Positions 43,051-51,947 of a stretch of DNA of 64,000 nt are shown piece by piece (the first letter of the stretch is position 1; every line of letters starts with the position of its first letter). This stretch comes from Chelatococcus sp. YT9. Its GTDB lineage: Bacteria > Pseudomonadota > Alphaproteobacteria > Rhizobiales > Beijerinckiaceae. Both the position numbers and the translations under genes were made by a program. The stretch spans positions 3,790,501 through 3,854,500 of the forward strand of contig NZ_JAHBRW010000001.1 of NCBI RefSeq assembly GCF_018398315.1, read 5' to 3'. The notes beneath the pieces are model-generated. The model was not told where the DNA came from and did no database searches. It worked only from the letters and a program-made list of their open reading frames with translations.

Positions 43051-43272
43051 TGGGCCACGCAGAGAGGCATGTCGCCTAAGCGGTGACGTGCAGAACAGTC
43101 CGGAGGATCGGCATTAGGCGAGGAGCCAGCCAAAGCCTGTTGCCGGCGACGTCGCGTTTTCGGGCGGCTTTGGTCTGCTCAGGACAGGAAGGCGAGGGCG
43201 CTGAGCTTACGTGCCGCGCCGCTCCGCCCAAAATACAGGAAGCCTGGAATGAAGAAGCGCGCCTGAGAAATC

Positions 43273-43608
43273 TCAGGAGCGTTGGCGAGCCTTGCGAGCG
43301 GCATAGCGCGCGTCGCGTGCAGCCTTCTGTTCAGCGAGCAGCTTCTCCTTGGCGGCCGCCTCCGATTCGGCGCGCGCAATCGCCGCTGCGGCTTCTTCGG
43401 CAGCGCGGCGTTCCTCTTCGGCCTGCTTTTCAGCCTGTCGCTGTGCCAGTCGTTCCTCGCGCTCCTTTGCGACAGCGAGGTTCGCTGACCGGCGCTCGGC
43501 TAAGTCCGGGTCGTTGATCTTTTTCTGGAATGAGGCCGCGAGGGCCTTCTTGGCTGCCGCTGCGGACGACAGCCTGTCTGCGAACGATGCACCCTTTACG
43601 CTCTTCAA
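43273..43608 (-). CDS. DUF6481 family protein, coiled coil
   Basis: 111 aa. It opens FADRLSSAAAAKKALAASFQ-like and runs as an almost continuous charged helix (REERLAQRQAEKQAEEERRA, then AAAIARAESEAAAKEKLLAE) ending ARKARQRS, a clear coiled coil in the DUF6481 pattern. The start appears to be TTG at 43608 with AAAGAGG ten bases upstream; no ATG exists in a suitable position. Many Rhizobiales carry one copy; function unknown, perhaps nucleoid or RNA associated given the basic tail. Confidence 0.8.
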   Translation of the reverse strand: MKSVKGASFADRLSSAAAAKKALAASFQKKINDPDLAERRSANLAVAKEREERLAQRQAEKQAEEERRAAEEAAAAIARAESEAAAKEKLLAEQKAARDARYAARKARQRS

Positions 43609-43911
43609 AACGATATGACCTCTTTGGGACGTGCCTACGGCACAGATTTCTGCGCCTCCATACAGCAGATATAGCCTCTGAACCAGACGCAGGATTGGCG
43701 ATGTCGTTAAAAAAAGTTTGACATATCGTGCTGCATTATCTGCAAAGGGCTGGCGATTGGTCGAAGTGGCTCATCCCTGCCATGGCAAAGCCATGGTTGG
43801 CTGGCAGAGGGGCATCGGACGTTCCGATAGTCGCTGCCGCTTGGGCCCTTTTTTCATAGGGCGCGCTGGCGCTGATTGTTTCACCGCCGCTGGCGGTTTT
43901 GCGAGAGAGCC
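43609..43911. other. Intergenic with a 7-bp perfect hairpin
   Basis: 303 bp upstream of the 151-aa exported protein. CCATGGC-AAA-GCCATGG at 43780-43796 is a perfect stem with a 3-nt loop, about 115 nt before the next start; it could be a 5'-leader element or a protein site. No gene seen. Confidence 0.4.
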
Positions 43912-44367
43912 ATGTTGAAGCGTTGCTTGTTCAATGCCGCTGTAGTGACGATCCTGGCGATCGGTGTTGCGCCTGTGTGGGCCGCGCCGCTGGCACCGTC
44001 TCCATCTGATAAGGGCGCTGCCGAGACAGAGACGGCCGAGCAAAAGGCCTTTCACGCCAAGGCCGACGCAGCGTTGAAGGCGCTGGACGAGAAAATGGAG
44101 CGTCGCAACCAGGCCGCGCGCCGGGCTGTGATGGGAATCTGTAGCGGATGCCTCAGCCGTTCGGCTGCGGGTCCTGAACCAACCCGAGAAGCGCGGGATA
44201 TGCGGGACTTCGACCCCTTTTCGGGCTCTGTCGGCGACGCGGCTGTAGAGGCCTCGGACGCCGCCGTGCAACCTGCAGGGCGCCCTGTGCGGCCGCGGGT
44301 CTCCCAGGCGCCTCAGGCCCTGCCGCTCGCGCCGCCGCTGCAGATTCTGCCGGATCTTGCACGCTGA
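43912..44367 (+). CDS. Hypothetical exported protein, 151 aa
   Basis: Signal peptide MLKRCLFNAAVVTILAIGVA (cleavage near VWA), then a charged helix (EQKAFHAKADAALKALDEKM) and a CSGC motif (GICSGCLSR, about residue 80) that could bind metal or heme or form a disulfide. The C-terminal third is Pro/Ala-rich (PQALPLAPPLQILPDLAR). Start chosen because it yields a good signal peptide; the frame extends 12 codons upstream. No family recognised. Confidence 0.6.
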   Translation: MLKRCLFNAAVVTILAIGVAPVWAAPLAPSPSDKGAAETETAEQKAFHAKADAALKALDEKMERRNQAARRAVMGICSGCLSRSAAGPEPTREARDMRDFDPFSGSVGDAAVEASDAAVQPAGRPVRPRVSQAPQALPLAPPLQILPDLAR

Positions 44368-44805
44368 CGATGCGCGTGCGATGCGCCTATCCCATATGAG
44401 AATATAATTGTCTCGATATGTGCCATTGGCGGTAAAGTAGCGTAGGTTGTAGGCCGAATCTGCCTATCTGACTGTACCATTTCGGAGCGCAATGGCCCCG
44501 ATAAGTTCGGTCCCAGCTTTGTCGTCGGAGCGCACCGTGCGGTGCCGAATGCGGGCGAATGCTCCTGAAGCGCTCTACCTCTGGCCTCTTTGCCCGTGAG
44601 GCCATCAGGGATTTTGCATTCCTGCCACGGGAAATGAGCGCAAGGCTCTTCCACTCTAGGACCGTGCTGTCGTGTGCCCAATGGGTTCAGTGATCCCTGC
44701 GCGCCGCTTTGTACAGTTCTTGCTGTGCGGGCTATGCGATAGCGCACCGCCTCTCGGGGCAGGGAAGTTTATGTGTGGCGCTAAATAGTTGGGGAGATTG
44801 GGGGA
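44368..44805. other. Intergenic, no gene seen
   Basis: 438 bp, mixed composition. A 144-codon frame on the minus strand (44313-44747) overlaps the exported protein gene, is Arg/Pro/Ser-rich and lacks coding character. Promoter for the 93-aa gene expected near 44760-44800. Confidence 0.4.
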
Positions 44806-45087
44806 ATGAGAAAATATCCGCGCGTCCACGCTGATGGAGAGAGCCTGGAAATCGAGCTGGAAGCGAGCCTGACCGTTGTGTCCCATGTTGGCGATCCCAT
44901 TTTGGTACAGAGTATCGCCCATGTTTGGTCCACATGCGATACCGTGGAGGACGCTATCGCTCATGTGAGTGATCTTCTGGCACGGGATGGTCATCGGATA
45001 GTGGATGATTGTGTGCTGCCCTTGCTCCGGGGATTGCCGCAGCAACACCTGGAGCGTGCCGCGACGGTCCCGTTCGACGATCGATAA
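44806..45087 (+). CDS. Hypothetical protein, 93 aa
   Basis: Soluble acidic protein MRKYPRVHADGESLEIELEA with VEDAIAHVSDLLARDGHRIV, suggesting a small alpha/beta fold; no signal peptide, Cys pair or membrane span. GGGGGA directly precedes ATG, so it is probably translated. No family recognised. It is 196 nt upstream of the metallophosphoesterase, possibly the same unit. Confidence 0.6.
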   Translation: MRKYPRVHADGESLEIELEASLTVVSHVGDPILVQSIAHVWSTCDTVEDAIAHVSDLLARDGHRIVDDCVLPLLRGLPQQHLERAATVPFDDR

Positions 45088-45283
45088 GCCCCGGTCGGAC
45101 ATGGCCATAGCGGGCTCTGCCGTCGGCCGGGGCACATCCGAACGACGGCTTCTGTCGCTTTGCTGCTTCCCGTTGATCGAGAGCTATTTGCCGCGGGTGA
45201 TTCCAACCCGCGGCCAAATGCTTTAGGGGACCGTGTCATGGCCCGCTGAATCGATGGGATTGAGCGTGGCAGACGTGGGTACC

Positions 45284-45967
45284 ATGGGCAAAACCTTTGT
45301 CATCGCTGATCTGCATGGGCGCTTTGACCTCCTCGAGGCCGCTCTCGCCGCGGTAGAGGAGCGCGCACCTGCTGGAGGCATCGTTGTCTTCACCGGCGAT
45401 TATGTCGATCGCGGCCCGCAGAGCAGGCAAATCATTGCGCGCTTGATCGCTGGCCCGCCCGTGGGCTGGACCTGGATCTGCCTCAAAGGCAATCATGAGG
45501 AGATGATGCTCGGCGCATTGACGCGCACCGCTCCCGAGCAGCGATGGCTCGACAATGGGGGCCGCGAGACGCTGCAGTCCTATAGCCGGAAAGGGGGCGG
45601 GGAGGCGGACGGCGCCGTCCCGCCACACCATGTCGCGTGGCTTGGGGCGCTCAGAACCCTGTATCGAGATCGGTACAGGATTTATGTCCATGCCGGCGTC
45701 GATGCGACTTTACCGCTGGAGGCGCAGGATCCGCAGGCTTTGATATGGATGCGCTACGCTCCGGATGTGGAGGATGGGCACGGTGATTTTCATGTCATCC
45801 ACGGCCACACGCCCCATAAGGACGGACCCAAGCACTATCGCGGGCGAACCAATCTTGACACGATGGCCTGGCGCACAGGGCGTCTTGTGGTGGCTGTTTT
45901 CGATGATGATCAGCCCGGCGGGCCAATCGAATTGATCGAAATCATCGGAGCTATAGGCGAAGCCTAG
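45284..45967 (+). CDS. PPP-type metallophosphoesterase (serine/threonine phosphatase-like)
   Basis: 227 aa bimetal phosphoesterase. Metal-binding motifs are all present: DLHG (FVIADLHGRFD, about residue 8), GDxVDRG (FTGDYVDRGPQS, about 40), GNHE (LKGNHEEMM, about 75), a later YVHAGVD and VIHGHTPH. This is the PPP/ApaH-like branch, cleaving phosphoprotein or dinucleotide phosphate esters. Start is uncertain: ATG 45284 fits family length best; GTG 45233 and ATG 45254 are alternatives, the former with AGGGGA only 2 nt away. A hairpin with a T run follows at 46022. Confidence 0.88.
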   Translation: MGKTFVIADLHGRFDLLEAALAAVEERAPAGGIVVFTGDYVDRGPQSRQIIARLIAGPPVGWTWICLKGNHEEMMLGALTRTAPEQRWLDNGGRETLQSYSRKGGGEADGAVPPHHVAWLGALRTLYRDRYRIYVHAGVDATLPLEAQDPQALIWMRYAPDVEDGHGDFHVIHGHTPHKDGPKHYRGRTNLDTMAWRTGRLVVAVFDDDQPGGPIELIEIIGAIGEA

Positions 45968-46021
45968 CTTCTGCATTCATCCGGGCGAAGGGGATGCTCG
46001 CGCCTCGCCCTTACAAGAAGA

Positions 46022-46060
46022 GCGGCAGGCGGGATGATGGTGTCCGGCCTGCCGCGTTTT
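46022..46060 (+). terminator. Rho-independent terminator candidate
   Basis: Perfect stem GCGGCAGGC (46022-46030) / GCCTGCCGC (46047-46055), followed by GTTTT, about 55 nt after the metallophosphoesterase stop. Further GC-rich inverted repeats (GGAGAGCC 46061-46068 / GGCTCTCC 46102-46109, and a large one about 46118-46163) continue towards the convergent DegP gene. Confidence 0.6.
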
Positions 46061-46183
46061 GGAGAGCCGGGTACGCGGTCACGATCCCCGGCAGGGGTCC
46101 TGGCTCTCCGAGGCTTGAGGGGGGGGCCGATGCGCCGCTTGCGCGGCGCGCCGTCCTCCCCCCAATGTCCTGGTTGTCGGGCC

Positions 46184-47785
46184 TTACGCCACCGGCAGGG
46201 CGACGAAGCGCGAGCCGTCGTCGGTCTTCAGGCGGAAGAGGACAGCCTTGCGGCCTTCCTTCTTGACGTCGGCGATCACCTTGGTGATGTCGGCCGGACG
46301 CTCGACCTTGCGGCCGGAGGCCTCGACGATGACGTCGCCGGTCTTCAGGCCACGCTCCTCGGCAGGCGAGCCGGGCTGAACGCCCATCACCACCACGCCC
46401 TCCTGGCCGGCGCCGCCGACGCTGGCCGCAGGTGCCAGCTGCAGCCCGAGCTTGCCCTGGCCGGCGCCCTGCTCCTCGCTCAGCGCCGCCGTCTTCTCAC
46501 CCGGCATCGTCGCCAGCGTCAGCGCGATCTTCTGCGTCTTGCCGTCGCGCCACACCGTCAGGTCGAGCTTGGAGCCCGGCGCATGGCCGGCGATCTCCCG
46601 CGACAGGGCACGCGCGTCGCTGACCGCCTTGCCATCGAGCGCCACGATCGCATCGCCCGCCTTCAGGCCGGCCTTGGCCGCCGGACCATTGTCCTCGACG
46701 CGCGCCACGATCGCCCCTTCCGCCTTGTCGAGCCCAAGGCCCGCCGCGATATCCGCCGTCACCGGCTGGATCTGCACGCCGATATAGCCGCGGCTCACCG
46801 CGCCCTTGTCCTTCAGCTGCTGCACCACCGACTGCACCGTCTCCGACGGAATGGCGAAGGCGATGCCCACATTGCCACCCGATGGCGAGGCGATCGCCGT
46901 GTTCACGCCCACCACCTGGCCGGACAGGTTGAAGGTCGGGCCGCCGGAATTGCCCTTGTTGATCGGCGCATCGACCTGGATGAAGTCGTCATAGGGGCCG
47001 GCTCCGATGTCACGGCCTCGCGCCGAGACGATGCCCGCCGTCACCGTGCCGCCAAGCCCGAAGGGATTGCCGACCGCCACCACCCAGTCGCCGACCCGCG
47101 GGGCCACGCCCGCCAGCGGCACATAGGGGAACGGGCCGGCCTCATCGACCTTCAGAAGCGCCAGATCCGTCTTCGGGTCGGTGCCGATGACCTTGGCCGT
47201 GAGACTGCGCCCGTCATCCATCTTCACCTGGATCTCCGAGCCCTTCTCGACCACATGGTTGTTGGTGACGACATAGCCGTCCTGGCTGATGAAGAAGCCC
47301 GACCCCTGCGCCTCGCCGAAGCGGCGCGGCTGCTGGCGCTGGCCGCCGCGCGGCCCGCCCTCGCCACCGAAGCGGCGGAAGAACTGCTCGAAGGGGTTGC
47401 CAGGGCCACCCGGACCCATGCCGGGCATGCCGAACTCGCCGTCATCCGGCTGGCCGCCGAAGCGCTGCATGCCGCCCTCATCGCGGACGTTGTCGATCGC
47501 CACCTTCACCTGAACCGACACCACAGCCGGCTTCACCCGGTCGACGAGATCGGCGAAGGAGGCCTGACCGGGCACCGTCACCGCTGGCGCCGGCGCGATC
47601 TGCTGCGCATAGGCCGGACCATAAGGCGGGGCAACCATCCCCTGCAGCACGCCCGCCGTGCCCAGGGCCGCCAGTGCCACCGCCCCCAGCAACAAAGACT
47701 TGCGCCGGTTCGACCGGGGCGCCGACACGCCAGCCTGGCGATCCGTCCGAGACGCGGCAGGGCTCTGCAAATTCTTGTCCATCAT
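46184..47785 (-). CDS. Do-family serine endopeptidase (DegP/HtrA)
   Basis: 533 aa periplasmic protease-chaperone. A signal/anchor (RKSLLLGAVALAALGTAGVL) leads to the trypsin-like domain with catalytic His in YVVTNNHVVEKG, Asp in DPKTDLALLKV and Ser in INKGNSGGPTFNLSGQVVG. Between about residues 90 and 150 lies a Gly/Pro/Arg-rich LA-loop insert (MPGMGPGGPG, GGEGGPRGGQRQQP). Two PDZ domains follow (RGYIGVQIQPVTADIA and GVVVMGVQPGSPAEERGL). Start lies within three tandem ATG codons after GGAAAG; the second (47785) gives a 6-nt spacing. Degrades or refolds misfolded envelope proteins. Confidence 0.96.
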   Translation of the reverse strand: MMDKNLQSPAASRTDRQAGVSAPRSNRRKSLLLGAVALAALGTAGVLQGMVAPPYGPAYAQQIAPAPAVTVPGQASFADLVDRVKPAVVSVQVKVAIDNVRDEGGMQRFGGQPDDGEFGMPGMGPGGPGNPFEQFFRRFGGEGGPRGGQRQQPRRFGEAQGSGFFISQDGYVVTNNHVVEKGSEIQVKMDDGRSLTAKVIGTDPKTDLALLKVDEAGPFPYVPLAGVAPRVGDWVVAVGNPFGLGGTVTAGIVSARGRDIGAGPYDDFIQVDAPINKGNSGGPTFNLSGQVVGVNTAIASPSGGNVGIAFAIPSETVQSVVQQLKDKGAVSRGYIGVQIQPVTADIAAGLGLDKAEGAIVARVEDNGPAAKAGLKAGDAIVALDGKAVSDARALSREIAGHAPGSKLDLTVWRDGKTQKIALTLATMPGEKTAALSEEQGAGQGKLGLQLAPAASVGGAGQEGVVVMGVQPGSPAEERGLKTGDVIVEASGRKVERPADITKVIADVKKEGRKAVLFRLKTDDGSRFVALPVA

Positions 47786-48154
47786 CATCGTCTTTCCAGT
47801 CACGCTCACACAAAAGCCCCATCCCCCTAGGCTCCCGTGCGCAGGACGCGGTCATCGCGCCCCCTCTTCGCAACAGACAATGACAAACCGCCCCTTACAG
47901 CACCCTCTCAAAACTATGAATTCTTCGTAAGATTCAAAGGGGACGCCGCGCAGGTAATTTACGCTGCTCGCCATGATTGCTGTGGCACCTGCGCGCCCGA
48001 TAATCTAGAGGCTGTGAGTGGCTGCGATGGAGCGGCGACGTTTGGGCGAGCGGTAGGAAGGCGGCTGGAAGCCGGCGTCATCCGCCCGCTGGACGGACGG
48101 TTTCCGCACGCGAAGCGGCAAGACGTGCATCTGGAAGTGGGAGTAGACCTAGCC
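47786..48154. other. Divergent promoter region of degP-like and a membrane-protein gene
   Basis: 369 bp. No gene seen although a frame continues upstream of 48155. It should hold promoters for both flanking genes; a heat/envelope-stress element is expected but I cannot point to one with confidence. Confidence 0.4.
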
Positions 48155-48718
48155 ATGGCCAATTTTGAAAACTCCAGTTTCGAGAGCTCCCGAGATGCCT
48201 CCGCCAGGCCGCACTCGCCGCAGTCGGGGTTCTGGACACGCGAATTGCCTTATCTGGCAATTCTCGTCCTGACCGCCTGCGGCGTGGGCTATGTCAGCCT
48301 TACCCGTCACCCCATTCCGTTCTATTGGCAATGCATGGCGGTCATAATCGCGATCGTCTGCATCACCGTCGGCTGGCCAGGAGCGCCCGACGCCCGCAGC
48401 CGCTGGCGGCTGATCTGGACCCAAGTGCTGCATTGGGGCGCATTCCTGCTGGCGATGTACCTCGTGTTCCTTCCGAGCGTTCAGGCGATCGCCAACATCG
48501 ATTCGACGGGCCTCATCATCCTCCTGATCCTCGCGCTCAGCACCTTCGTTGCAGGCGTGCATATCGGCTCCTGGCAGATGTGTGCCAATGGCATCGTCAT
48601 GGGCCTCGCGGTTCCCACCGTCGCCTGGCTCGACCAGTCTGCCCTGATCCTGACGCTGATCCTCATAGTCGCACTCGCTGCCGCCGGGATCATCGTCTGG
48701 TATCGATTACGCGGATGA
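48155..48718 (+). CDS. Hypothetical multi-pass membrane protein, 187 aa
   Basis: Starts MANFENSSFESSRDASARPH, followed by about six hydrophobic segments: YLAILVLTACGVGYVSL, WQCMAVIIAIVCITVGWPG, VLHWGAFLLAMYLVFLPSV, STGLIILLILALSTFVAGV, CANGIVMGLAVPTVAW and LILTLILIVALAAAGIIVWY. ATG 48155 is chosen by composition; the upstream part of the frame is not membrane-like or conserved-looking. The DUF1345 gene follows, both membrane proteins of the same size class. Family not recognised. Confidence 0.7.
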   Translation: MANFENSSFESSRDASARPHSPQSGFWTRELPYLAILVLTACGVGYVSLTRHPIPFYWQCMAVIIAIVCITVGWPGAPDARSRWRLIWTQVLHWGAFLLAMYLVFLPSVQAIANIDSTGLIILLILALSTFVAGVHIGSWQMCANGIVMGLAVPTVAWLDQSALILTLILIVALAAAGIIVWYRLRG

Positions 48719-48793
48719 AGCGAGCTCCTCTGTCGGGGAATTGCGCGCGTCGCTGCTGACACCCCCAAAGAACTTTCCAGGTCTCGCTTCTAG

Positions 48794-49471
48794 ATGCCGG
48801 GTATTCCTCCGATGTCCATCCTCAACAGTCTGCGGGCGCGGCCGCGGATCATCATCTTTCTGGCCATCATCATCGGCTTGGCGGCCGTCCTGCCGCACTC
48901 GCTTCCGACCTCATCCCGGCTTTTGATGGCCTGGGATGCCGGCGCGCTCGTCTATCTCTGCCTAGTCGCCCACATGGCCTATACCGCGGATGTCGCCGTG
49001 ATGCGTCGCCGTGCAGCCGTCGAGGACGATGGCGCCATCGCCATTCTGATGTTCACGATCTTCGCCAGTGTCATGAGCCTCGTGGCCATCGTCGTGGAGT
49101 TCAGCAATGTCGGAAATCTCCCGCTGGCAATCCGCAATCTCCACATCGCGCTGGCGACGGTGACCATCCTGTTCTCCTGGCTGATCGTCCATGTCAGCTT
49201 CGCGCTGCACTACGCCCATGAGTACTACGCGCGGGAGAAACACCACCCCGGCATCCGCTTCCCCTCCTCCGAAAAGGGCGAGAATTTCCAGCCGGACTAT
49301 TGGGACTTCATGTATTTTGCCGCGAACCTCGGTGCGGCCGCTCAGACGTCGGATGTCGTGATCGAATCCCGCCGGATCCGCCGCCTCGTCCTCTGCCACA
49401 CGATCCTGTCATTCCTGTTCAACACTGCCATTCTTGCCATGGGCGTGAATATTGCAGCCGGCGTGATCTGA
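48794..49471 (+). CDS. DUF1345 family membrane protein
   Basis: 225 aa, about five membrane helices: RIIIFLAIIIGLAAVLPHSL, MAWDAGALVYLCLVAHMAYT, LMFTIFASVMSLVAIVVEF, IALATVTILFSWLIVHVSFA and TILSFLFNTAILAMGVNIAA. DUF1345 landmarks are HYAHEYYAREKHHPGIRFP and FQPDYWDFMYFAANLGAAA with SDVVIESRRIRRLVLCHTIL. Start is ATG 48794 or 48812; neither has a strong ribosome site. Function unproven; members resemble small ion channels or transport-associated proteins. Confidence 0.85.
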   Translation: MPGIPPMSILNSLRARPRIIIFLAIIIGLAAVLPHSLPTSSRLLMAWDAGALVYLCLVAHMAYTADVAVMRRRAAVEDDGAIAILMFTIFASVMSLVAIVVEFSNVGNLPLAIRNLHIALATVTILFSWLIVHVSFALHYAHEYYAREKHHPGIRFPSSEKGENFQPDYWDFMYFAANLGAAAQTSDVVIESRRIRRLVLCHTILSFLFNTAILAMGVNIAAGVI

Positions 49472-49595
49472 GACAGATTCTGTGCGCACGCGCTAATCGA
49501 TGCCGTTAACATTCGTTCGGCAAGCGCCAGGGGGCGCGCACTGGTCTCAGCAAGGCTTAGCTTCCCGGAGGTCAGGAATATCACGGACAGAAACC

Positions 49596-50162
49596 ATGGC
49601 TGATTCGGACCTTGCAATCGAGTTTACACGCCTCCGGCAGTTGGAACATTTAGCCAAGCAACATGGAATAACCGAAGCTGAACTCTCAGCAGATGGCCAA
49701 CCGGGGTCGCCTTACTTTCAAGAGGTGCTGCACGCCGCGTCGCGTTTTGCTGATGCAATTGCAAGCCTTACTCGAAATTGCGCCATTGTAAGCGATCCGG
49801 ACCTCTACCGGCTGGCGCACCGGGCTCAGGAGCAAATGTCGAGCCTTTTCAGGTCGTTGGGAGAAGCTGATGTCAAAGGCCACAATAGGCCGGTCGATCG
49901 AATAGGATCAGATGAGCTGCTCATCACCGCCGAATTTGCCAACAGGGATAACCGCGCCGTAGAGCGACGGATTTCTTATCTCACGAAGGAATACCTCACC
50001 GAGATCGCGGTTAGCGACGGCGGATGGGCTCTCTTGTTCCGAGATCCGTCCGACGGACGTCTCTGGGAGCTCACCTATCCCCATGGTGAACTTCAAGGAG
50101 GTGGTCCGCGACGATTGAGCGTCATTCGCCCTGAAGACGCCGCATACCGTTACCGATTGTAG
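49596..50162 (+). CDS. Imm27-like immunity protein with N-terminal extension
   Basis: 188 aa. The C-terminal ~85 residues contain DELLITAEFANRD, RRISYLTKEYLTEIAVSDGG, then WALLFRDPSDGRLWELTYPH and GGGPRRLSVI, the pattern of the Imm27 immunity family, which protects against polymorphic or contact-dependent toxins. The N-terminal half (EFTRLRQLEHLAKQHGITEA) is helical and not part of Imm27. ATG at 49596 is preceded by a weak site. No toxin, Rhs, T6SS or CDI gene is adjacent, so it is an orphan. I am confident of the C-terminal pattern from memory, not a search. Confidence 0.72.
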   Translation: MADSDLAIEFTRLRQLEHLAKQHGITEAELSADGQPGSPYFQEVLHAASRFADAIASLTRNCAIVSDPDLYRLAHRAQEQMSSLFRSLGEADVKGHNRPVDRIGSDELLITAEFANRDNRAVERRISYLTKEYLTEIAVSDGGWALLFRDPSDGRLWELTYPHGELQGGGPRRLSVIRPEDAAYRYRL

Positions 50163-50446
50163 CGGCCGCTTGATGACGCGCCCTATGGTTTCAGGCATCT
50201 GTGCTGGCAATCGTTCCGCCGAGCCGCTATGTGTCGACTTGTTCCTGTTCCTTGCCGCAGGATTGGACGTCCTCCTGTGTCGGGCCGCCCTGCAGCTCCC
50301 ATCCATGAGGTAAACGCGGGCGAGCGGGACGTGCCGGCTGCCTCGACCGGCGCGTTCCACCACGATCCATCCATCATCTATCTCCAGGCGGAGGAAACCT
50401 GTGAGAGATCGGCCTGCGTTCGATATCGATCGTTCCGCGCGGCGCT

Positions 50447-51712
50447 TCAGATGCCGCCGAAGATGACGGATGCATTCACGCCGCCAAAGCCGAAGCCGTT
50501 GGAGAGCGCATAGTTGATGGTCTTCGCGCGCGCCTGCGGTCCGATCAGGTCGAGATCGCGGGAAAGGGGGTCCCTGTGCTCGAGATTGAGCGTCGGGGGC
50601 AGGATGGAATTGCGCAGCGCCAGGATGCTGAAGATTGCCTCGACGGCGCCTGCCGCTCCCAGCAGATGGCCAGTCGCCGACTTGGTCGAGGAGATGGAAA
50701 CGGGACTGGAGCCGAAGATGCGGCTTATCGCGGTAAGCTCTGCGGCATCCCCCATCGGCGTCGAGGTCGCGTGGGCATTGATATAGCCGATCTCCGCAGG
50801 GTCGATACCAGCCGCGGCAATCGCGAGCCGCATCGCGCGTTGCACACCTTCGCCGTCGGCCGGGGCCGCCGCCATGTGAAAGCCGTCCGAACTCGTGCCA
50901 TAGCCTGCGAGTTCGGCCAGGGGCCTTGCACCACGGGCCAGCGCATGGTCCATCGCCTCGATGACCAGCATGCCGGCGCCTTCGCCCATGACGAAGCCGT
51001 CCCGTTGGATATCGAAGGGCCGCGAGGCCCGTTCAGGCTCATCGTTGAAATGGGTCGAAAGGGCATGGGCGGCGGCGAAACTGCCGAGGCTAACCCGCTC
51101 TATGCAGGATTCGGCGCCCCCGCAGACGGCGACGTCTGCTTCACCATTCGCGATGAGCCGTGCGCCGTCACCAATGGCCTGGACGCTCGCGGCGCAGGCC
51201 GTCACCGGCGCGCCGATGGGGCCCCGGAAACCATGCCGGATGGAGATCTGGCCCGCCGCCAGATTGACCAGGAAAGAGGGGACGGTAAAGGGCGATAACC
51301 GCCGCGGGCCCTTGGTCTGCACCGTGATCATCGCCTCGCTCATCGTCGTGAAGCCGCCGATGCCGGAGGCGATGATGGTCGCGGTGCGTTCGCGCTCGCG
51401 CTCGCTGGCGGGACGCCACCCCGCCTGATCGATCGCCTCCTCGGCAGCGCTCAGCGCGAAGAGGATGAAGGGATCCATCCGCTTCTGGTCCTTCGGGGCG
51501 ACCACATGATCAGGATCATGACCCGCCTTTGGGTCCTCCGCCGTCGTCGGCACCCGCCCTCCAATCTTGGCGGCGACGTCGTAAACCATCGAATCGGGCA
51601 GCCGCCGGATGCCGGACTGACCGGCGATCAGCCTGCTCCACACGCGCTCCACGCCGCAGCCGAGCGGCGACACAAGCCCCAGACCGGTGACGACGATACG
51701 GCGTTTACTCAC
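50447..51712 (-). CDS. Beta-ketoacyl-ACP synthase II-like (FabF)
   Basis: 421 aa condensing enzyme elongating acyl-ACP with malonyl-ACP. Catalytic triad: Cys in PVTACAASVQAIGDGA (about residue 170), His in NAHATSTPMGDAAE (about 310) and Lys-His in TKSATGHLLGAAGAVEA (about 345). The start is GTG 51712 with AGAGGTGG upstream, giving VSKRRIVVTGLGLVSPLGCG; the frame reaches 52042 but the extra part overlaps the divergent methyltransferase 5' region. It is divergent from a cyclopropane-synthase-like gene, so both may serve fatty-acyl or lipid modification. Whether it is the housekeeping FabF cannot be told. Confidence 0.93.
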   Translation of the reverse strand: MSKRRIVVTGLGLVSPLGCGVERVWSRLIAGQSGIRRLPDSMVYDVAAKIGGRVPTTAEDPKAGHDPDHVVAPKDQKRMDPFILFALSAAEEAIDQAGWRPASERERERTATIIASGIGGFTTMSEAMITVQTKGPRRLSPFTVPSFLVNLAAGQISIRHGFRGPIGAPVTACAASVQAIGDGARLIANGEADVAVCGGAESCIERVSLGSFAAAHALSTHFNDEPERASRPFDIQRDGFVMGEGAGMLVIEAMDHALARGARPLAELAGYGTSSDGFHMAAAPADGEGVQRAMRLAIAAAGIDPAEIGYINAHATSTPMGDAAELTAISRIFGSSPVSISSTKSATGHLLGAAGAVEAIFSILALRNSILPPTLNLEHRDPLSRDLDLIGPQARAKTINYALSNGFGFGGVNASVIFGGI

Positions 51713-51947
51713 TGAAAACCACCTCTCTGCCCGGAAGCATTTCGCCGCGTGGCGCGAAAACTGTAATATTCGCAACTCGAGGTTTGGAATAAGGCAAAGT
51801 CGATTTCCAGAGTGTTCGCAGTCGCGAGAGATCCGGCCACCTCCCGAAAACCAGCTTCTCCATTGAACGATGTCGAGAACGCTTGCAAGTGATTGGTTTG
51901 GCGTCAAGACTGCCGACGAGCACGAGATGCGCGGGAATGAAGGCAAG

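Noticed and set aside
44313-44747. 144-codon minus-strand frame
   Set aside because: Overlaps the exported protein gene and lacks coding character.
46034-47830. 598-codon plus-strand frame opposite DegP
   Set aside because: Arg/His/Ala-rich antisense shadow of a clear HtrA protease with an intact triad.
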